Shown here piece by piece: positions 26,872 through 34,936 of a DNA stretch of 64,000 nt. The notes under the pieces were generated by a model. The model ran no database searches. It was not told the origin of the DNA and saw only the letters and a list, made by a program, of their open reading frames with translations. The translations under genes were made by a program, and so were the position numbers. The stretch is taken from the NCBI RefSeq assembly GCF_014698305.1, contig NZ_JACJST010000025.1, forward strand, positions 30,569 to 94,568, given 5' to 3'. Origin of the DNA: Anabaena lutea FACHB-196 (lineage in GTDB: Bacteria > Cyanobacteriota > Cyanobacteriia > Cyanobacteriales > Nostocaceae). The number at the start of each line of letters is the position of its first letter. Positions within the stretch are counted from its first letter, which is position 1.

Positions 26872-28056
26872 TCATTGCTGTATGCGGGCTTGAATTCCTT
26901 TTGCCTGTAGCTGCTGCAACCTGAGTTTTACTTCATCTTTGGTCTTCAATGCACCTAGATAAATGTACTTTTGGTTAGGAGATAAATAAGCATCAGCAAC
27001 AACTTGCCGCGCCTTAGCTAAGGCACCATCTCCTTTATTATCAATTACTACATAATAAAATCCATCCGCTGACGGTTTAATTTCTCCAGTTGGCGTTGGT
27101 AAGGTTTCCGGTTTCTGAATCTCAGGTATTGGTGTGACAAGAGGAACTGAAGTGAGGGGGGGAACTGGTTTTAGGGATGGTTGGATAGTGATAGGTTTAG
27201 GTATTATTGTCGGAGTTAATTGAACTTTAGGTTTTAAAGCCACAACATCATTAGGATCTCTCACCTTGGGAAACTCACGGGCAGCTAAATCGGGATATTT
27301 AGGTATGGGGGTGATTTCTGGAACTGCTACAGGTTGGGCATTATTAATTTCTTGAGGGTTTTGAGCAGATGGTAAAGAACTGTTATTAGTAAATTTACCT
27401 TTATTCAATGGCCAAGTTTTGGGATTCAGGACTACATAGCCTAACATCAGGCTGGCTAATAATAGCAGCAACATAGAACCAATACCCAAAGGTGACAGCA
27501 GACTGTCGCTGGCAGTACTAGATTTCTTGGGTTGTGGTGGTTTTTCTTTCAGACTCCGCAGCAGCGCTTCACTGGATTCTAAATAGTCATCTGGGTGTTG
27601 GGGAGGATCTTCTGTGGGTAGTATATTTTCGCTTTCAGCAGCCTGAATTTTGGTGGGGACTATACTACCACTGCTGAGGGATTTTGGCGCTGGTGGAGTT
27701 GGTGGTTTGATAGACTCTGGAGTGGAGGACATCTGGAGATGATTTTGCTCCGGGGTGTCTTCCATTGCTGGTTTTTCCCAAGAAATTGCGTTAGTGTTGA
27801 CTTCGGCTACAGATGGCTGAGTGTTTCCCACTGTGGCAGTCATACCCTTTAACTGTTGGGGTTGGTTAGGACTATAACTTTCTGTACTAAATGCTTTCGG
27901 CTGCCTCAATGCATTACGTGTGCGTCGGTATCTGGTTAATTCTTGATCTAGCTGCACTTCTAAACTAGCCAGTGATAAAGCTAGTGCAGGCTTTAAGCCT
28001 GGTGTTTTAGACGATTGAGTGCCGGAATCGATGATGGGATTTTGACTCATTGCCAC
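26872..28056 (-). CDS. Single-pass membrane protein with proline-rich linker and SPOR-like C-terminus
   Basis: The 394-residue protein has a cytoplasmic N-terminus with a helical segment (ALSLASLEVQLDQELTRYRR), a P/S-rich stretch and one membrane helix near residues 190-212 (GIGSMLLLLLASLMLGYVVL). A long proline-rich periplasmic linker follows, then a C-terminal domain FYYVVIDNKGDGALAKARQ...YLGALKTKDEVKLRLQQLQ resembling a SPOR fold. SPOR domains bind denuded septal peptidoglycan, so a cell-wall or division role is plausible. An ATG two codons in (28050) is an equally good start. It is transcribed away from the DciA-like gene, 75 bp apart. Confidence 0.75.
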   Translation of the reverse strand: MAMSQNPIIDSGTQSSKTPGLKPALALSLASLEVQLDQELTRYRRTRNALRQPKAFSTESYSPNQPQQLKGMTATVGNTQPSVAEVNTNAISWEKPAMEDTPEQNHLQMSSTPESIKPPTPPAPKSLSSGSIVPTKIQAAESENILPTEDPPQHPDDYLESSEALLRSLKEKPPQPKKSSTASDSLLSPLGIGSMLLLLLASLMLGYVVLNPKTWPLNKGKFTNNSSLPSAQNPQEINNAQPVAVPEITPIPKYPDLAAREFPKVRDPNDVVALKPKVQLTPTIIPKPITIQPSLKPVPPLTSVPLVTPIPEIQKPETLPTPTGEIKPSADGFYYVVIDNKGDGALAKARQVVADAYLSPNQKYIYLGALKTKDEVKLRLQQLQAKGIQARIQQ

Positions 28057-28131
28057 TGTGCCTGAAACGAAGACTGCTGGATGAATTTTAGTTGATTTTA
28101 CAATTAAGCTAAATTTTTGCTCTGTTGAACA

Positions 28132-28671
28132 ATGTCGTTGAAATCAGTTAATAGTATTTTAGGCATTCTGGAACAAGAAGCCAAATGGCAACAGCAACCG
28201 TTTCAACTTTTGCTCAAATGTTGGGGAGAAGTAGTTGGTACTGTGGTTGCTGCCCAAACTCGCCCTTTGTCAATTCAACGTGATGTTTTGTGGGTGGCAA
28301 CTGCTAGTGCTGCTTGGGCGCAGAATTTGACTTTTGGACGCAAAACTATACTTTTGAAATTAAATCAAAAGCTATCTACGCCTTTGATTGATATTCGCTT
28401 CTCTACTGCTGAGTGGAAGATCTCGCCGATAACGCCAAAACCACAGACTGTGACACCACAAGAACATCCCAGTTATTTAGGGGCGAGAAAGGGTGATTTT
28501 GAGGTTAAAACCGCTGTTAACAATGCTAGTGCTGCTTTTGAGGATTGGGCTAGGGTGAAGCAAGAGCGATCGCTTGGTTTGCCCCTTTGTCCTCATTGTC
28601 AATGTCCCACTCCACCTGGTGAACTCCAGCGCTGGGGTGTTTGTTCTCTCTGTGCTGCCCAGCAGTCTTGA
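28132..28671 (+). CDS. DUF721/DciA-like protein with C-terminal zinc ribbon
   Basis: Residues 1-95 (ILGILEQEAKWQQQPFQLLL, WGEVVGTVVAAQTRPLSI, LWVATASAAWAQNLTF) form the DUF721 domain of DciA, the replicative-helicase loader used by bacteria that lack DnaC/DnaI. Residues ~150-175 add LCPHC and VCSLC, two CxxC knuckles 16 residues apart, suggesting a zinc ribbon not found in the short DciA of proteobacteria. It probably acts with DnaB at replication initiation; this is inferred from the domain. The stop codon TGA is the first three bases of a direct repeat shared with 26791-26870. Confidence 0.85.
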   Translation: MSLKSVNSILGILEQEAKWQQQPFQLLLKCWGEVVGTVVAAQTRPLSIQRDVLWVATASAAWAQNLTFGRKTILLKLNQKLSTPLIDIRFSTAEWKISPITPKPQTVTPQEHPSYLGARKGDFEVKTAVNNASAAFEDWARVKQERSLGLPLCPHCQCPTPPGELQRWGVCSLCAAQQS

Positions 28672-28732
28672 AGAAGACACGGGGATAATCTCTCCGCGTC
28701 GCCGCGTCTCCCACTCTGGAGCGTCCTCTTAG
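28669..28732. repeat. Direct repeat bordering the SPOR/DciA segment, right copy
   Basis: Starts with the TGA that ends the DciA-like gene and runs TGAAGAAGACACGGGGATAA to GGAGCGTCCTCTT. It is the same orientation and sequence as 26791-26870, minus about 16 inner bases. The 1.8-kb segment between the repeats is exactly the two divergent genes. Confidence 0.85.
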
Positions 28733-29136
28733 GTTAAATAGGTTTTAGGACATTAGGACAAATTCATGCATTTTTTGCGAACAGACTAAAATTATCTGCT
28801 ACTATATCTATCCCTGTGAAAGGATAAATACTAATTTAGGTCATATAAAGTGATTTTAGTCTGTCTCAAGGATGAGTTGAAAATCCTAGGGAAATGTAAA
28901 ATTAGAGTTTTAGGCTTGATCCCCAATCAGTTTTAGTTAAACCTTTGTATGTGAACACTCCCATAATCATTTACAAATATGACAAGATTCTAAAGACATC
29001 CTAAAGTTTATTTACCTACAAAAATGGCTGGAACCCAGATAAAATAATCACTTGTCGGCTTTGATCCCCGTTTTGTAATAGAAGGAAAATATTAAGTGTG
29101 AAAGTTAGCCCTAAATGACACTAAAGATGAACCCAA
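28733..29136. other. Intergenic region upstream of the Cys-rich protein gene
   Basis: About 400 AT-rich bases with no supported ORF. Two related motifs, GGCTTGATCCCCAATC (near 28913) and GGCTTTGATCCCCGTTTT (near 29057), are repeated 145 bp apart; their meaning is unknown. No tRNA or known RNA was recognised. Confidence 0.5.
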
Positions 29137-29451
29137 ATGAAACCTATTAAACATTTAACATCTGCCTGTCGATATTGCCGTCATTACCAGCCAGAGGGTC
29201 GTCGCGGTGGAATGTGTCAACAGTTAGGCGCACCAGTGCAAGCAACTTGGAAAGCGTGTCCTTTAGCTCTACCCGCGTTTGCTCCTTCTTGGGAAACTTT
29301 AGAAGATGCTTGGAGTTTACCGGTAGCACAACCAGTTATATCTGCTTCTCACACCATAAATTCAGATTTAGACAATCTTGCACTTCCTCCGGTAGAAGTA
29401 GCACCTACTTGTTCAACACAAGAGGTGACAGCCAATGTAATCCTCATTTAA
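29137..29451 (+). CDS. Conserved cysteine-rich small protein
   Basis: I do not recognise a function. The 104-residue protein has a compact N-terminal half with four cysteines: C11 and C14 in ACRYCRHYQPEGRRGG, C27 in MCQQLGAPV and C41 in WKACPLALPAF. This spacing (Cx2C, then C, then C) could bind zinc or an iron-sulfur cluster. It is followed by PSWETLEDAWSLP and a variable polar tail. Similar small proteins are found in Nostocales. There is no signal peptide. It stands alone, followed by a terminator-like hairpin at 29625. Confidence 0.75.
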   Translation: MKPIKHLTSACRYCRHYQPEGRRGGMCQQLGAPVQATWKACPLALPAFAPSWETLEDAWSLPVAQPVISASHTINSDLDNLALPPVEVAPTCSTQEVTANVILI

Positions 29452-29624
29452 TTACCCATAATTACTGTAATAAATTTTTTGTCCGCTTACACATAATATT
29501 TGATTTTAAAATTTTGATTCGGTCATCCTCTAACAGGATTTGGGATTTTGGATTGATTCCATGGATAAATCTGCTTGCTCTGTACTATCAAGGAATTATT
29601 GGTCAAAGTTAATATCAACAAATG

Positions 29625-29651
29625 TCGCACCTTGTAGTCAGGTGCGATTTT
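29625..29651 (+). terminator. Terminator between convergent genes
   Basis: TCGCACCT (29625-29632) pairs perfectly with AGGTGCGA (29640-29647) and is followed by TTTT. It lies between the plus-strand Cys-rich gene and the minus-strand menB and could serve both, since the minus strand also has a short T-run (AAAATCGC complement) nearby. Confidence 0.7.
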
Positions 29652-29660
29652 AAACAATAT

Positions 29661-30494
29661 TTAAGGCAACCAAGGAAAATCCCGAAAATTCGGAGGACGT
29701 TTTTCTAAAAATGCTTGTTTTCCTTCTGCTCCTTCTGCTGTCATGTAATAGAGCAAGGTGGCATTACCGGCAAGTTCTTGTAAACCAGCTTGTCCGTCAC
29801 AGTCAGCGTTAAATGCTGATTTGAGACAACGAATAGCAATGGGGCTTTTTTCTAAAATTTCTTGCGCCCATTGTATACCTTCGGTTTCTAGTTGTTCTAC
29901 AGGAACGACGGTATTAACTAAACCCATTTCTAAAGCTTGTTCGGCATTATATTGACGGCACAGAAACCAAATTTCTCTGGCTTTTTTTTGTCCGACGATT
30001 CTGGCTAGATAACTTGCACCAAAACCACCGTCAAAACTGCCAACTTTGGGGCCTGTTTGTCCAAAAATGGCGTTATCGGCGGCAATAGTCAAGTCACAGA
30101 TTAAATGTAAAACGTGACCTCCACCAATAGCATAACCAGCTACTAGGGCAATAACTACTTTCGGCATGGAACGAATCAGACGCTGTAAATCCAAGACGTT
30201 TAAGCGAGGAATGCCTGAGTCATCTACATAACCGGCTTGTCCGCGTACACTTTGATCACCTCCTGAACAGAAAGCATACTTACCATCTGTGTGGGGGCCA
30301 GCACCCGTAAATAGAACTACACCAATGCTGGTATCTTCACGGGCATCCCAAAAGGCTTCGTATAGTTCAAATACGGTTTTAGGACGGAAAGCGTTACGTT
30401 TGTGGGGACGGTTGATGGTAATTTTGGCGATACCGTCGCTTTTTTGATAGAGGATGTCTTCGTAGGTTTTGACGGTTTTCCAGTCGATTTGCAT
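29661..30494 (-). CDS. menB: 1,4-dihydroxy-2-naphthoyl-CoA synthase
   Basis: MenB closes the second ring of the naphthoquinone nucleus from o-succinylbenzoyl-CoA; in cyanobacteria this leads to phylloquinone of photosystem I. The crotonase-fold protein has [11 protein letters not shown] with the oxyanion-hole glycines, [37 protein letters not shown] and a C-terminal [12 protein letters not shown], all specific to MenB. Length 277 is normal. menD lies 1.5 kb upstream on the same strand, separated by opposite-strand AT-rich ORFs. Confidence 0.97.
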   Translation of the reverse strand: MQIDWKTVKTYEDILYQKSDGIAKITINRPHKRNAFRPKTVFELYEAFWDAREDTSIGVVLFTGAGPHTDGKYAFCSGGDQSVRGQAGYVDDSGIPRLNVLDLQRLIRSMPKVVIALVAGYAIGGGHVLHLICDLTIAADNAIFGQTGPKVGSFDGGFGASYLARIVGQKKAREIWFLCRQYNAEQALEMGLVNTVVPVEQLETEGIQWAQEILEKSPIAIRCLKSAFNADCDGQAGLQELAGNATLLYYMTAEGAEGKQAFLEKRPPNFRDFPWLP

Positions 30495-30725
30495 GGTTAT
30501 ACAGTGGGTTGATTGTGCTTGAAAATTTTATCGCGGATAAGGGTCAAATTTGCAACTTATACTTTTGAGAAAAGAGACAAACGGTAATTTTTGATTATTT
30601 ATTCCTGTGATAAGTCAATGGAGTAGAATATAATTTTTATGGCAAGAATAGTTAAAGCCTAAAAAATAACCAGAATTATAGAAAGTTTAATATTTGAAAA
30701 TATCAAGCCTTGTGATTTACAAAAA

Positions 30726-31097
30726 ATGATACACCCCAAATTAGTTAAAATGCTCGATTACGAAAGCAAAGAAGCCATTTATAAATGCGTCGATATGCTT
30801 CTGTATGTAAAAGTATTTGCAATAGAGGTGAATGAAAATGAAGTAAGTTTTCGTTGTCAAATCATTGAACCTGTCTATACAGAGTTGAATAATAACGGTT
30901 TGTTGAATTTCAAACAAGGGTATAATGAAGACCATCCACAACCTATTTTTAGTATAGTTTATGGAATGCTTGATTTAGCTGTTGTTTTAGATAATTACTG
31001 GCAATTCCCATATTTAAATATTGCTTTAAATTTTAACAGAAGTGTTATTAATAAATTTAAAAACCGCCAAAGAAATTGGATGGAAGAAATGTATTAA
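30726..31097 (+). CDS. Hypothetical protein (AT-rich block between menB and menD)
   Basis: No family is recognised. The 123-residue frame (MIHPKLVKMLDYESKEAIYK...) looks like real protein: alternating strands and helices (LLYVKVFAIEVNENEVSFRCQ, YGMLDLAVVLDNYW) and no low complexity. It ends NWMEEMY. The next frame begins within or just after its 3' end, suggesting an operon or one gene split by a frameshift. Base composition is more AT-rich than menB and menD. No signal peptide or membrane helix is seen. Confidence 0.5.
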   Translation: MIHPKLVKMLDYESKEAIYKCVDMLLYVKVFAIEVNENEVSFRCQIIEPVYTELNNNGLLNFKQGYNEDHPQPIFSIVYGMLDLAVVLDNYWQFPYLNIALNFNRSVINKFKNRQRNWMEEMY

Positions 31098-31122
31098 CGC
31101 TAAGATATTTATCAATACAAAA

Positions 31123-31656
31123 GTGAAAATTAATAAAAAAATAAATCAACTCTCTTATTCTGAACTGTTGTGTGTTTTAAATCATCATCAAAAGTACACT
31201 GATTTTAATACATTGGGTTTATTTCGTTCTATTTTGGAGAATGAAAAATTAGATATTGAGCAAAAAATTGAAGTTAGAGATTTAGCAAAAGAAAAATTTG
31301 GGAACTTTTATAATTTTTTGCAAGTTAAAGATCCTCATACTTTTTTTAATTTGCAAACAATTGGGCAAGATTTAACAGCAGGTGATATACAGGCTTTATG
31401 GCATAAAATATTTGAAAACCAGTCCCAAATATTGAAATATAAACGTATTAAGCACCGCAATTTTGGCATTTATTCAAAACATGAATGTGGTGATAAAAAT
31501 TGCTATCTCAAAGGTTTAATGCTGAAACAACATTCCTGGTTCAAAGAAGTAGAAATCCGAAGTAAAGAACAAAAAAGCCATTTTTATAAAAAACAAAAAG
31601 CTATTTTATTGGAAAAGAAAAAGTATAAACATAAAAGTAATTTATTAGACCAATAA
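31123..31656 (+). CDS. Hypothetical lysine-rich protein with possible zinc motif
   Basis: No family is recognised. The frame is open from about 31042; a GTG at 31123, 25 bases after the preceding stop, is a plausible start because the upstream part overlaps the previous gene. It gives about 177 residues. NQLSYSELLCVLNHHQKYTD and DIEQKIEVRDLAKEKFGNFY are predicted helical. HRNFGIYSKHECGDKNC, followed by H in KQHSWF, could be a C/H metal site. The C-terminus is very basic (KKQKAILLEKKKYKHKS), consistent with nucleic-acid binding. It could be the second half of a gene frameshifted near 31090. Confidence 0.5.
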   Translation: MKINKKINQLSYSELLCVLNHHQKYTDFNTLGLFRSILENEKLDIEQKIEVRDLAKEKFGNFYNFLQVKDPHTFFNLQTIGQDLTAGDIQALWHKIFENQSQILKYKRIKHRNFGIYSKHECGDKNCYLKGLMLKQHSWFKEVEIRSKEQKSHFYKKQKAILLEKKKYKHKSNLLDQ

Positions 31657-31766
31657 TTCATAATCATCATGAAATCAACTTTCATACTAATAATAAGCAT
31701 ATTGTCTAGCATATTTTTTTGACTGATTTGCCGAAATATTTATGAATATTTATGCTGGTGTTTTAA

Positions 31767-32048
31767 TTGAAAGCTGTTTTAGTACCAAAAATTTTGATAA
31801 AGCCCTTGCATATATTCTTTCTTTGGAAAGATCCCATTTCTAAAATCGGTAAGGTTTTGGTAAATGGCTATCTTTTGCAGGTAAATGAAGAAACAAAATT
31901 GTGTTTAAGAATGACAGTTTTTAAAGTTAATCGTGAGAAAAGTCTTATTATTGTCTCCATAAAGTCAAAAAATAATTTACAATATCAGGCAGATAAAGCT
32001 TTTTGTGAGTTGTTGAAAAGAGCTACTTTTTCACAAAGCAATAGTTAA
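31767..32048 (+). CDS. Hypothetical small protein
   Basis: A 93-residue frame starting at TTG; no in-frame ATG precedes it before a stop. The sequence PISKIGKVLVNGYLLQVNEE and CLRMTVFKVNREKSLIIVSI suggests strands. There is no recognised family. It overlaps the last bases of menD on the opposite strand by 4 bp. It shares the AT-rich character of the two ORFs upstream and may belong to the same inserted block. Coding status is uncertain. Confidence 0.35.
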   Translation: MKAVLVPKILIKPLHIFFLWKDPISKIGKVLVNGYLLQVNEETKLCLRMTVFKVNREKSLIIVSIKSKNNLQYQADKAFCELLKRATFSQSNS

Positions 32049-33766
32049 AACCCAATATCCACTGCAAACTTCCCTAAATTCTCCTTCCTCCACATAGCAT
32101 CCCTCTTCCGATTTGTCCTAATTTCTAAAACCCGAATTCCTGTATTTGGTAAAACCTTCAACCTTTCCTGCAAATCATCCCAAGAACTAATTAACTCATG
32201 CTGCACACCATATGTAGCGCATAACTGAGCAAAATCAATATTTTGGGGAGTGGCAAAAAATTCTTCAAAAGGTGGATCAAAATTGGCAACTGGTAACATT
32301 TCAAATATCCCGCCACCATTGTTATTAATTAAGATAATTGTCAGATGTCCAATAATTTTATTTCTAATTAAAAGTCCGTTTGTATCATGTAACAGAGCTA
32401 AATCTCCTGTTAACATGACACTACTTTTTTGATGATGTGCTATTCCTAAAGCGGTGGATAGTGTACCATCAATACCATTTGCACCGCGATTAAAATAAGG
32501 TTTAATTCTTAAATTATTTGGTTTCCAGAAAAATTCCACATCCCGCACAGGCATACTATTAGCAATAAATAGCTGTGTTTCCGGTGGGAGAATTTGCGAA
32601 ATTAACCAAGCAGCTTTACTTTCAATTAATTCCTCCATCTTTCCAAAATTAACATCAATATTTTTTCTAAGTTTTACTTCTAGATCACACCATTTTTGCA
32701 AATATTCTAAGTTCCCATTTTCTGGTTTCCAATTTTCAGTCTTTAAATACTCTATAGATGTCCTTAAATGTCTTGTTTTTCCATGTAAAGGATCTAAATT
32801 TTGATCGCAACTATCAATTATCCAACGTTGAGGTTTAGTCGCAATTAACCAATTACGCAATTCTTTACTTGTAGGCATTTCTCCGATTTGAATTACCATT
32901 TCTGGTGTTAATTCTTGAGCAAGTTGCTGATTACGTAAAATGATGTCGTAGGTAGAAATTAAATAAGGATTTAAATCTGCGTAATTTCTAACTGGGGAAA
33001 GTCCTTCAGCTAAAACAGGCCATTGGAGAGATTGAGAAAGTTGTGCGATCGCTCTACAATATTCTTCAGGTGCTTTTGGTTGGGCTACACCAGCAATAAT
33101 AATACCTTTTTGGTTATGGGTAATCGGTAATTGGTAATGGGTAATTGGTAATGGAGTCGAGACTATTCCTGAAAAGAAATCTTCAACATCTAAGGTAAAA
33201 TTTATACCATTCGGAATTGGTGCCAGCGGATCACGAAATGGTATATTTAGATGCACGACTCCCTCCTTGGGAAATTGACAACGTTCCCAAGCATAAATTA
33301 CCGTTTGTCTGAGATAACTTAACATTTCCACGTCAGCAACGGGTGTGGCTAACTCAGTTTGCCAATTGGGATAATTACCGTATAATTTTACTTGGTCGAT
33401 AGTTTGGCCAGAATGACAATCTCGTAATTCTGCTGGTCTATCGGTGGTTAAAATTAATAAAGGTACACGACTTTCTCTAGCTTCAATTACCGCAGGGTAA
33501 AAATTTGCTCCCGCTGTTCCCGAAGTACAAACTAATACTACAGGTTTTGCTGTTGCTTTGGCTTGTCCCAATGCGAAAAAAGCCGCAGAACGTTCATCTA
33601 AAATGGAAATAGCTTCAATTTCGGGTGTTTGTTGGACAAATGCGAAAGTTAAGGGTGTAGAACGAGAACCAGGACAAATAACAGCACAATTTAAACCCAA
33701 GCGTTTGAGGGTTTCCGTTAATACATAAGACCAAAGTTGATTAAGATTATTAAAAGTAAGTTGCAT
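32045..33766 (-). CDS. menD: 2-succinyl-5-enolpyruvyl-6-hydroxy-3-cyclohexene-1-carboxylate synthase
   Basis: MenD is a thiamine-diphosphate enzyme that joins isochorismate and 2-oxoglutarate, the first committed step towards phylloquinone. It has the N-terminal PYR domain (VICPGSRSTPLTFAF; ISILDERSAAFFALGQAKAT with the catalytic glutamate), the TH3 domain and the C-terminal PP domain with GDLALLHDTNGLL and ILINNNGGGIFEMLP. Between the first two domains, residues about 204-218 read TPLPITHYQLPITHNQ, an insert encoded by tandem GGTAATTGGTAATGG repeats. It keeps the frame and sits at a domain linker, so the enzyme should still fold. Confidence 0.96.
   Translation of the reverse strand: MQLTFNNLNQLWSYVLTETLKRLGLNCAVICPGSRSTPLTFAFVQQTPEIEAISILDERSAAFFALGQAKATAKPVVLVCTSGTAGANFYPAVIEARESRVPLLILTTDRPAELRDCHSGQTIDQVKLYGNYPNWQTELATPVADVEMLSYLRQTVIYAWERCQFPKEGVVHLNIPFRDPLAPIPNGINFTLDVEDFFSGIVSTPLPITHYQLPITHNQKGIIIAGVAQPKAPEEYCRAIAQLSQSLQWPVLAEGLSPVRNYADLNPYLISTYDIILRNQQLAQELTPEMVIQIGEMPTSKELRNWLIATKPQRWIIDSCDQNLDPLHGKTRHLRTSIEYLKTENWKPENGNLEYLQKWCDLEVKLRKNIDVNFGKMEELIESKAAWLISQILPPETQLFIANSMPVRDVEFFWKPNNLRIKPYFNRGANGIDGTLSTALGIAHHQKSSVMLTGDLALLHDTNGLLIRNKIIGHLTIILINNNGGGIFEMLPVANFDPPFEEFFATPQNIDFAQLCATYGVQHELISSWDDLQERLKVLPNTGIRVLEIRTNRKRDAMWRKENLGKFAVDIGF
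33112..33155. repeat. STRR array inserted in frame within menD
   Basis: Tandem GGTAATNGG-type heptamers inside the menD coding sequence encode PITHYQLPITH. The array is the same family, in the same relation to the reading frame, as the one in the aminotransferase gene at 23440-23486. Confidence 0.88.
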
Positions 33767-33827
33767 TTAATTAGATAATGGGTAGTTAGGTAAAATTATC
33801 ACCTTTCTCCTCACCTATTATTATTTT

Positions 33828-34193
33828 ATGGACTGTATCCATTTAACAGGAATTCGCTGCTACGGCTATACTGGGTTTTTACCAGAAGAACAGGTATTAG
33901 GACAATGGTTTGAGGTAGATGTCAAATTATGGTTGGATCTTTCCCAACCTGCTCAAACAGATAATATTGAAGATACAATAGATTATCGTCGCACAATTAG
34001 TTTAATTCAAAATTTAGTCAAAACCTCAAAATTTGCCTTGGTAGAGAGATTAGCAGGTGCGATCGCAGATGGTATTTTAGAAGATAGCGGTGGTATTAAT
34101 CAAGTACAAGTTATTCTCAGTAAACCCGCTGCACCTATTCCTGACTTTAGTGGCAAAATTAGCATTGAGTTAACACGAAGCAAGTCTAATTAA
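33828..34193 (+). CDS. folB: Dihydroneopterin aldolase
   Basis: FolB splits 7,8-dihydroneopterin to 6-hydroxymethyl-dihydropterin and glycolaldehyde in folate synthesis. The 121-residue protein has IRCYGYTGFLPEEQVLGQWFEVDV with the catalytic glutamate region, TIDYRRTISLIQNLV, the ALVERLAGAIADGIL segment and VQVILSKPAAPIPDFSGKISIEL, all diagnostic. It is divergent from menD (61 bp apart) and lies 10 bp before an acyltransferase gene, so those two are probably co-transcribed. Confidence 0.95.
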   Translation: MDCIHLTGIRCYGYTGFLPEEQVLGQWFEVDVKLWLDLSQPAQTDNIEDTIDYRRTISLIQNLVKTSKFALVERLAGAIADGILEDSGGINQVQVILSKPAAPIPDFSGKISIELTRSKSN

Positions 34194-34203
34194 ATACCCT
34201 GTC

Positions 34204-34761
34204 ATGGAAAAAACAGAAAAACAAAAAATGCTGGCAGGGGAGTTATATTTATCAGAAGATCCGGAATTAGTTGCTGAAAGTCAGCGTGCTAGTCATCTAC
34301 TGCAAATCTATAACTCAACAACCGCAGAACAGCAACAGCAGCGACAGCAAATTTTACAAGACTTGTTTGGGGAAATAGGAGAAAAAATCAAAATTGTTCC
34401 ACCTTTCCACTGCGACTATGGCAGTAATATTTACGCTGGCAATAACTTATACATAAACTATGGTTGTGTAATTTTAGATTGTCATAACGTTTATATTGGC
34501 GAAAATGTGTTAATTGCTCCTTACGTGCAGATTTACACAGCTTATCATCCCACAGACCCAGAAACTCGGCTAACGGGTAGAGAACTAGCTGCACCAATTA
34601 AAATTGGTAACAATGTCTGGATAGGTGGTGGTGTAATTATTTGTCCAGGTGTGACCATTGGTGATAATACTACCATTGGGGCAGGTAGTGTAGTAATTAA
34701 AGATATACCAGCAAATGTCATCGCTGCGGGTAATCCTTGCCACATTATTCGCCATTTATAG
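34204..34761 (+). CDS. Maltose/galactoside O-acetyltransferase-type hexapeptide acetyltransferase
   Basis: The 185-residue protein begins with the Mac domain (KMLAGELYLSEDPELVAESQRA) of maltose O-acetyltransferases, followed by a left-handed beta-helix of hexapeptide repeats (IYAGNNLYINYGCVILDCHN, IGENVLIAPYVQIYTAYHPT with the catalytic histidine, IGNNVWIGGGVIICPGVTIG). It should transfer acetyl from acetyl-CoA to a sugar hydroxyl. The real substrate is not known. It follows folB by 10 bp, though the functions seem unrelated. A weak hairpin at 34815-34837 may end the transcript. Confidence 0.9.
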   Translation: MEKTEKQKMLAGELYLSEDPELVAESQRASHLLQIYNSTTAEQQQQRQQILQDLFGEIGEKIKIVPPFHCDYGSNIYAGNNLYINYGCVILDCHNVYIGENVLIAPYVQIYTAYHPTDPETRLTGRELAAPIKIGNNVWIGGGVIICPGVTIGDNTTIGAGSVVIKDIPANVIAAGNPCHIIRHL

Positions 34762-34814
34762 CAGTTAATGCTTCTAATTCTTCCTCCTCACTCCTGAATT
34801 CTATTCGATAAAAA

Positions 34815-34837
34815 TCCCCCAGCGACCAACTGAGGGA
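34815..34837 (+). terminator. Weak terminator-like hairpin after the acetyltransferase gene
   Basis: TCCCCCAG (34815-34822) pairs with CTGAGGGA (34830-34837) with one mismatch, followed by AATTTC. The T-tract is poor, so confidence is low. Confidence 0.4.
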
Positions 34838-34936
34838 AATTTCACAGAACGCGTACTGACAGCAATCTATCATTAATACTAGAGTACCATACCTTAGTAA
34901 CTATGTACTAATAATTTTGCCAATTAAACCATTATC

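Noticed and set aside
31042..31122. N-terminal 27 codons of the frame beginning at 31042
   Set aside because: They overlap the end of the previous ORF and look unlike the rest; the GTG at 31123 is a better start, though a frameshift joining both ORFs cannot be excluded.
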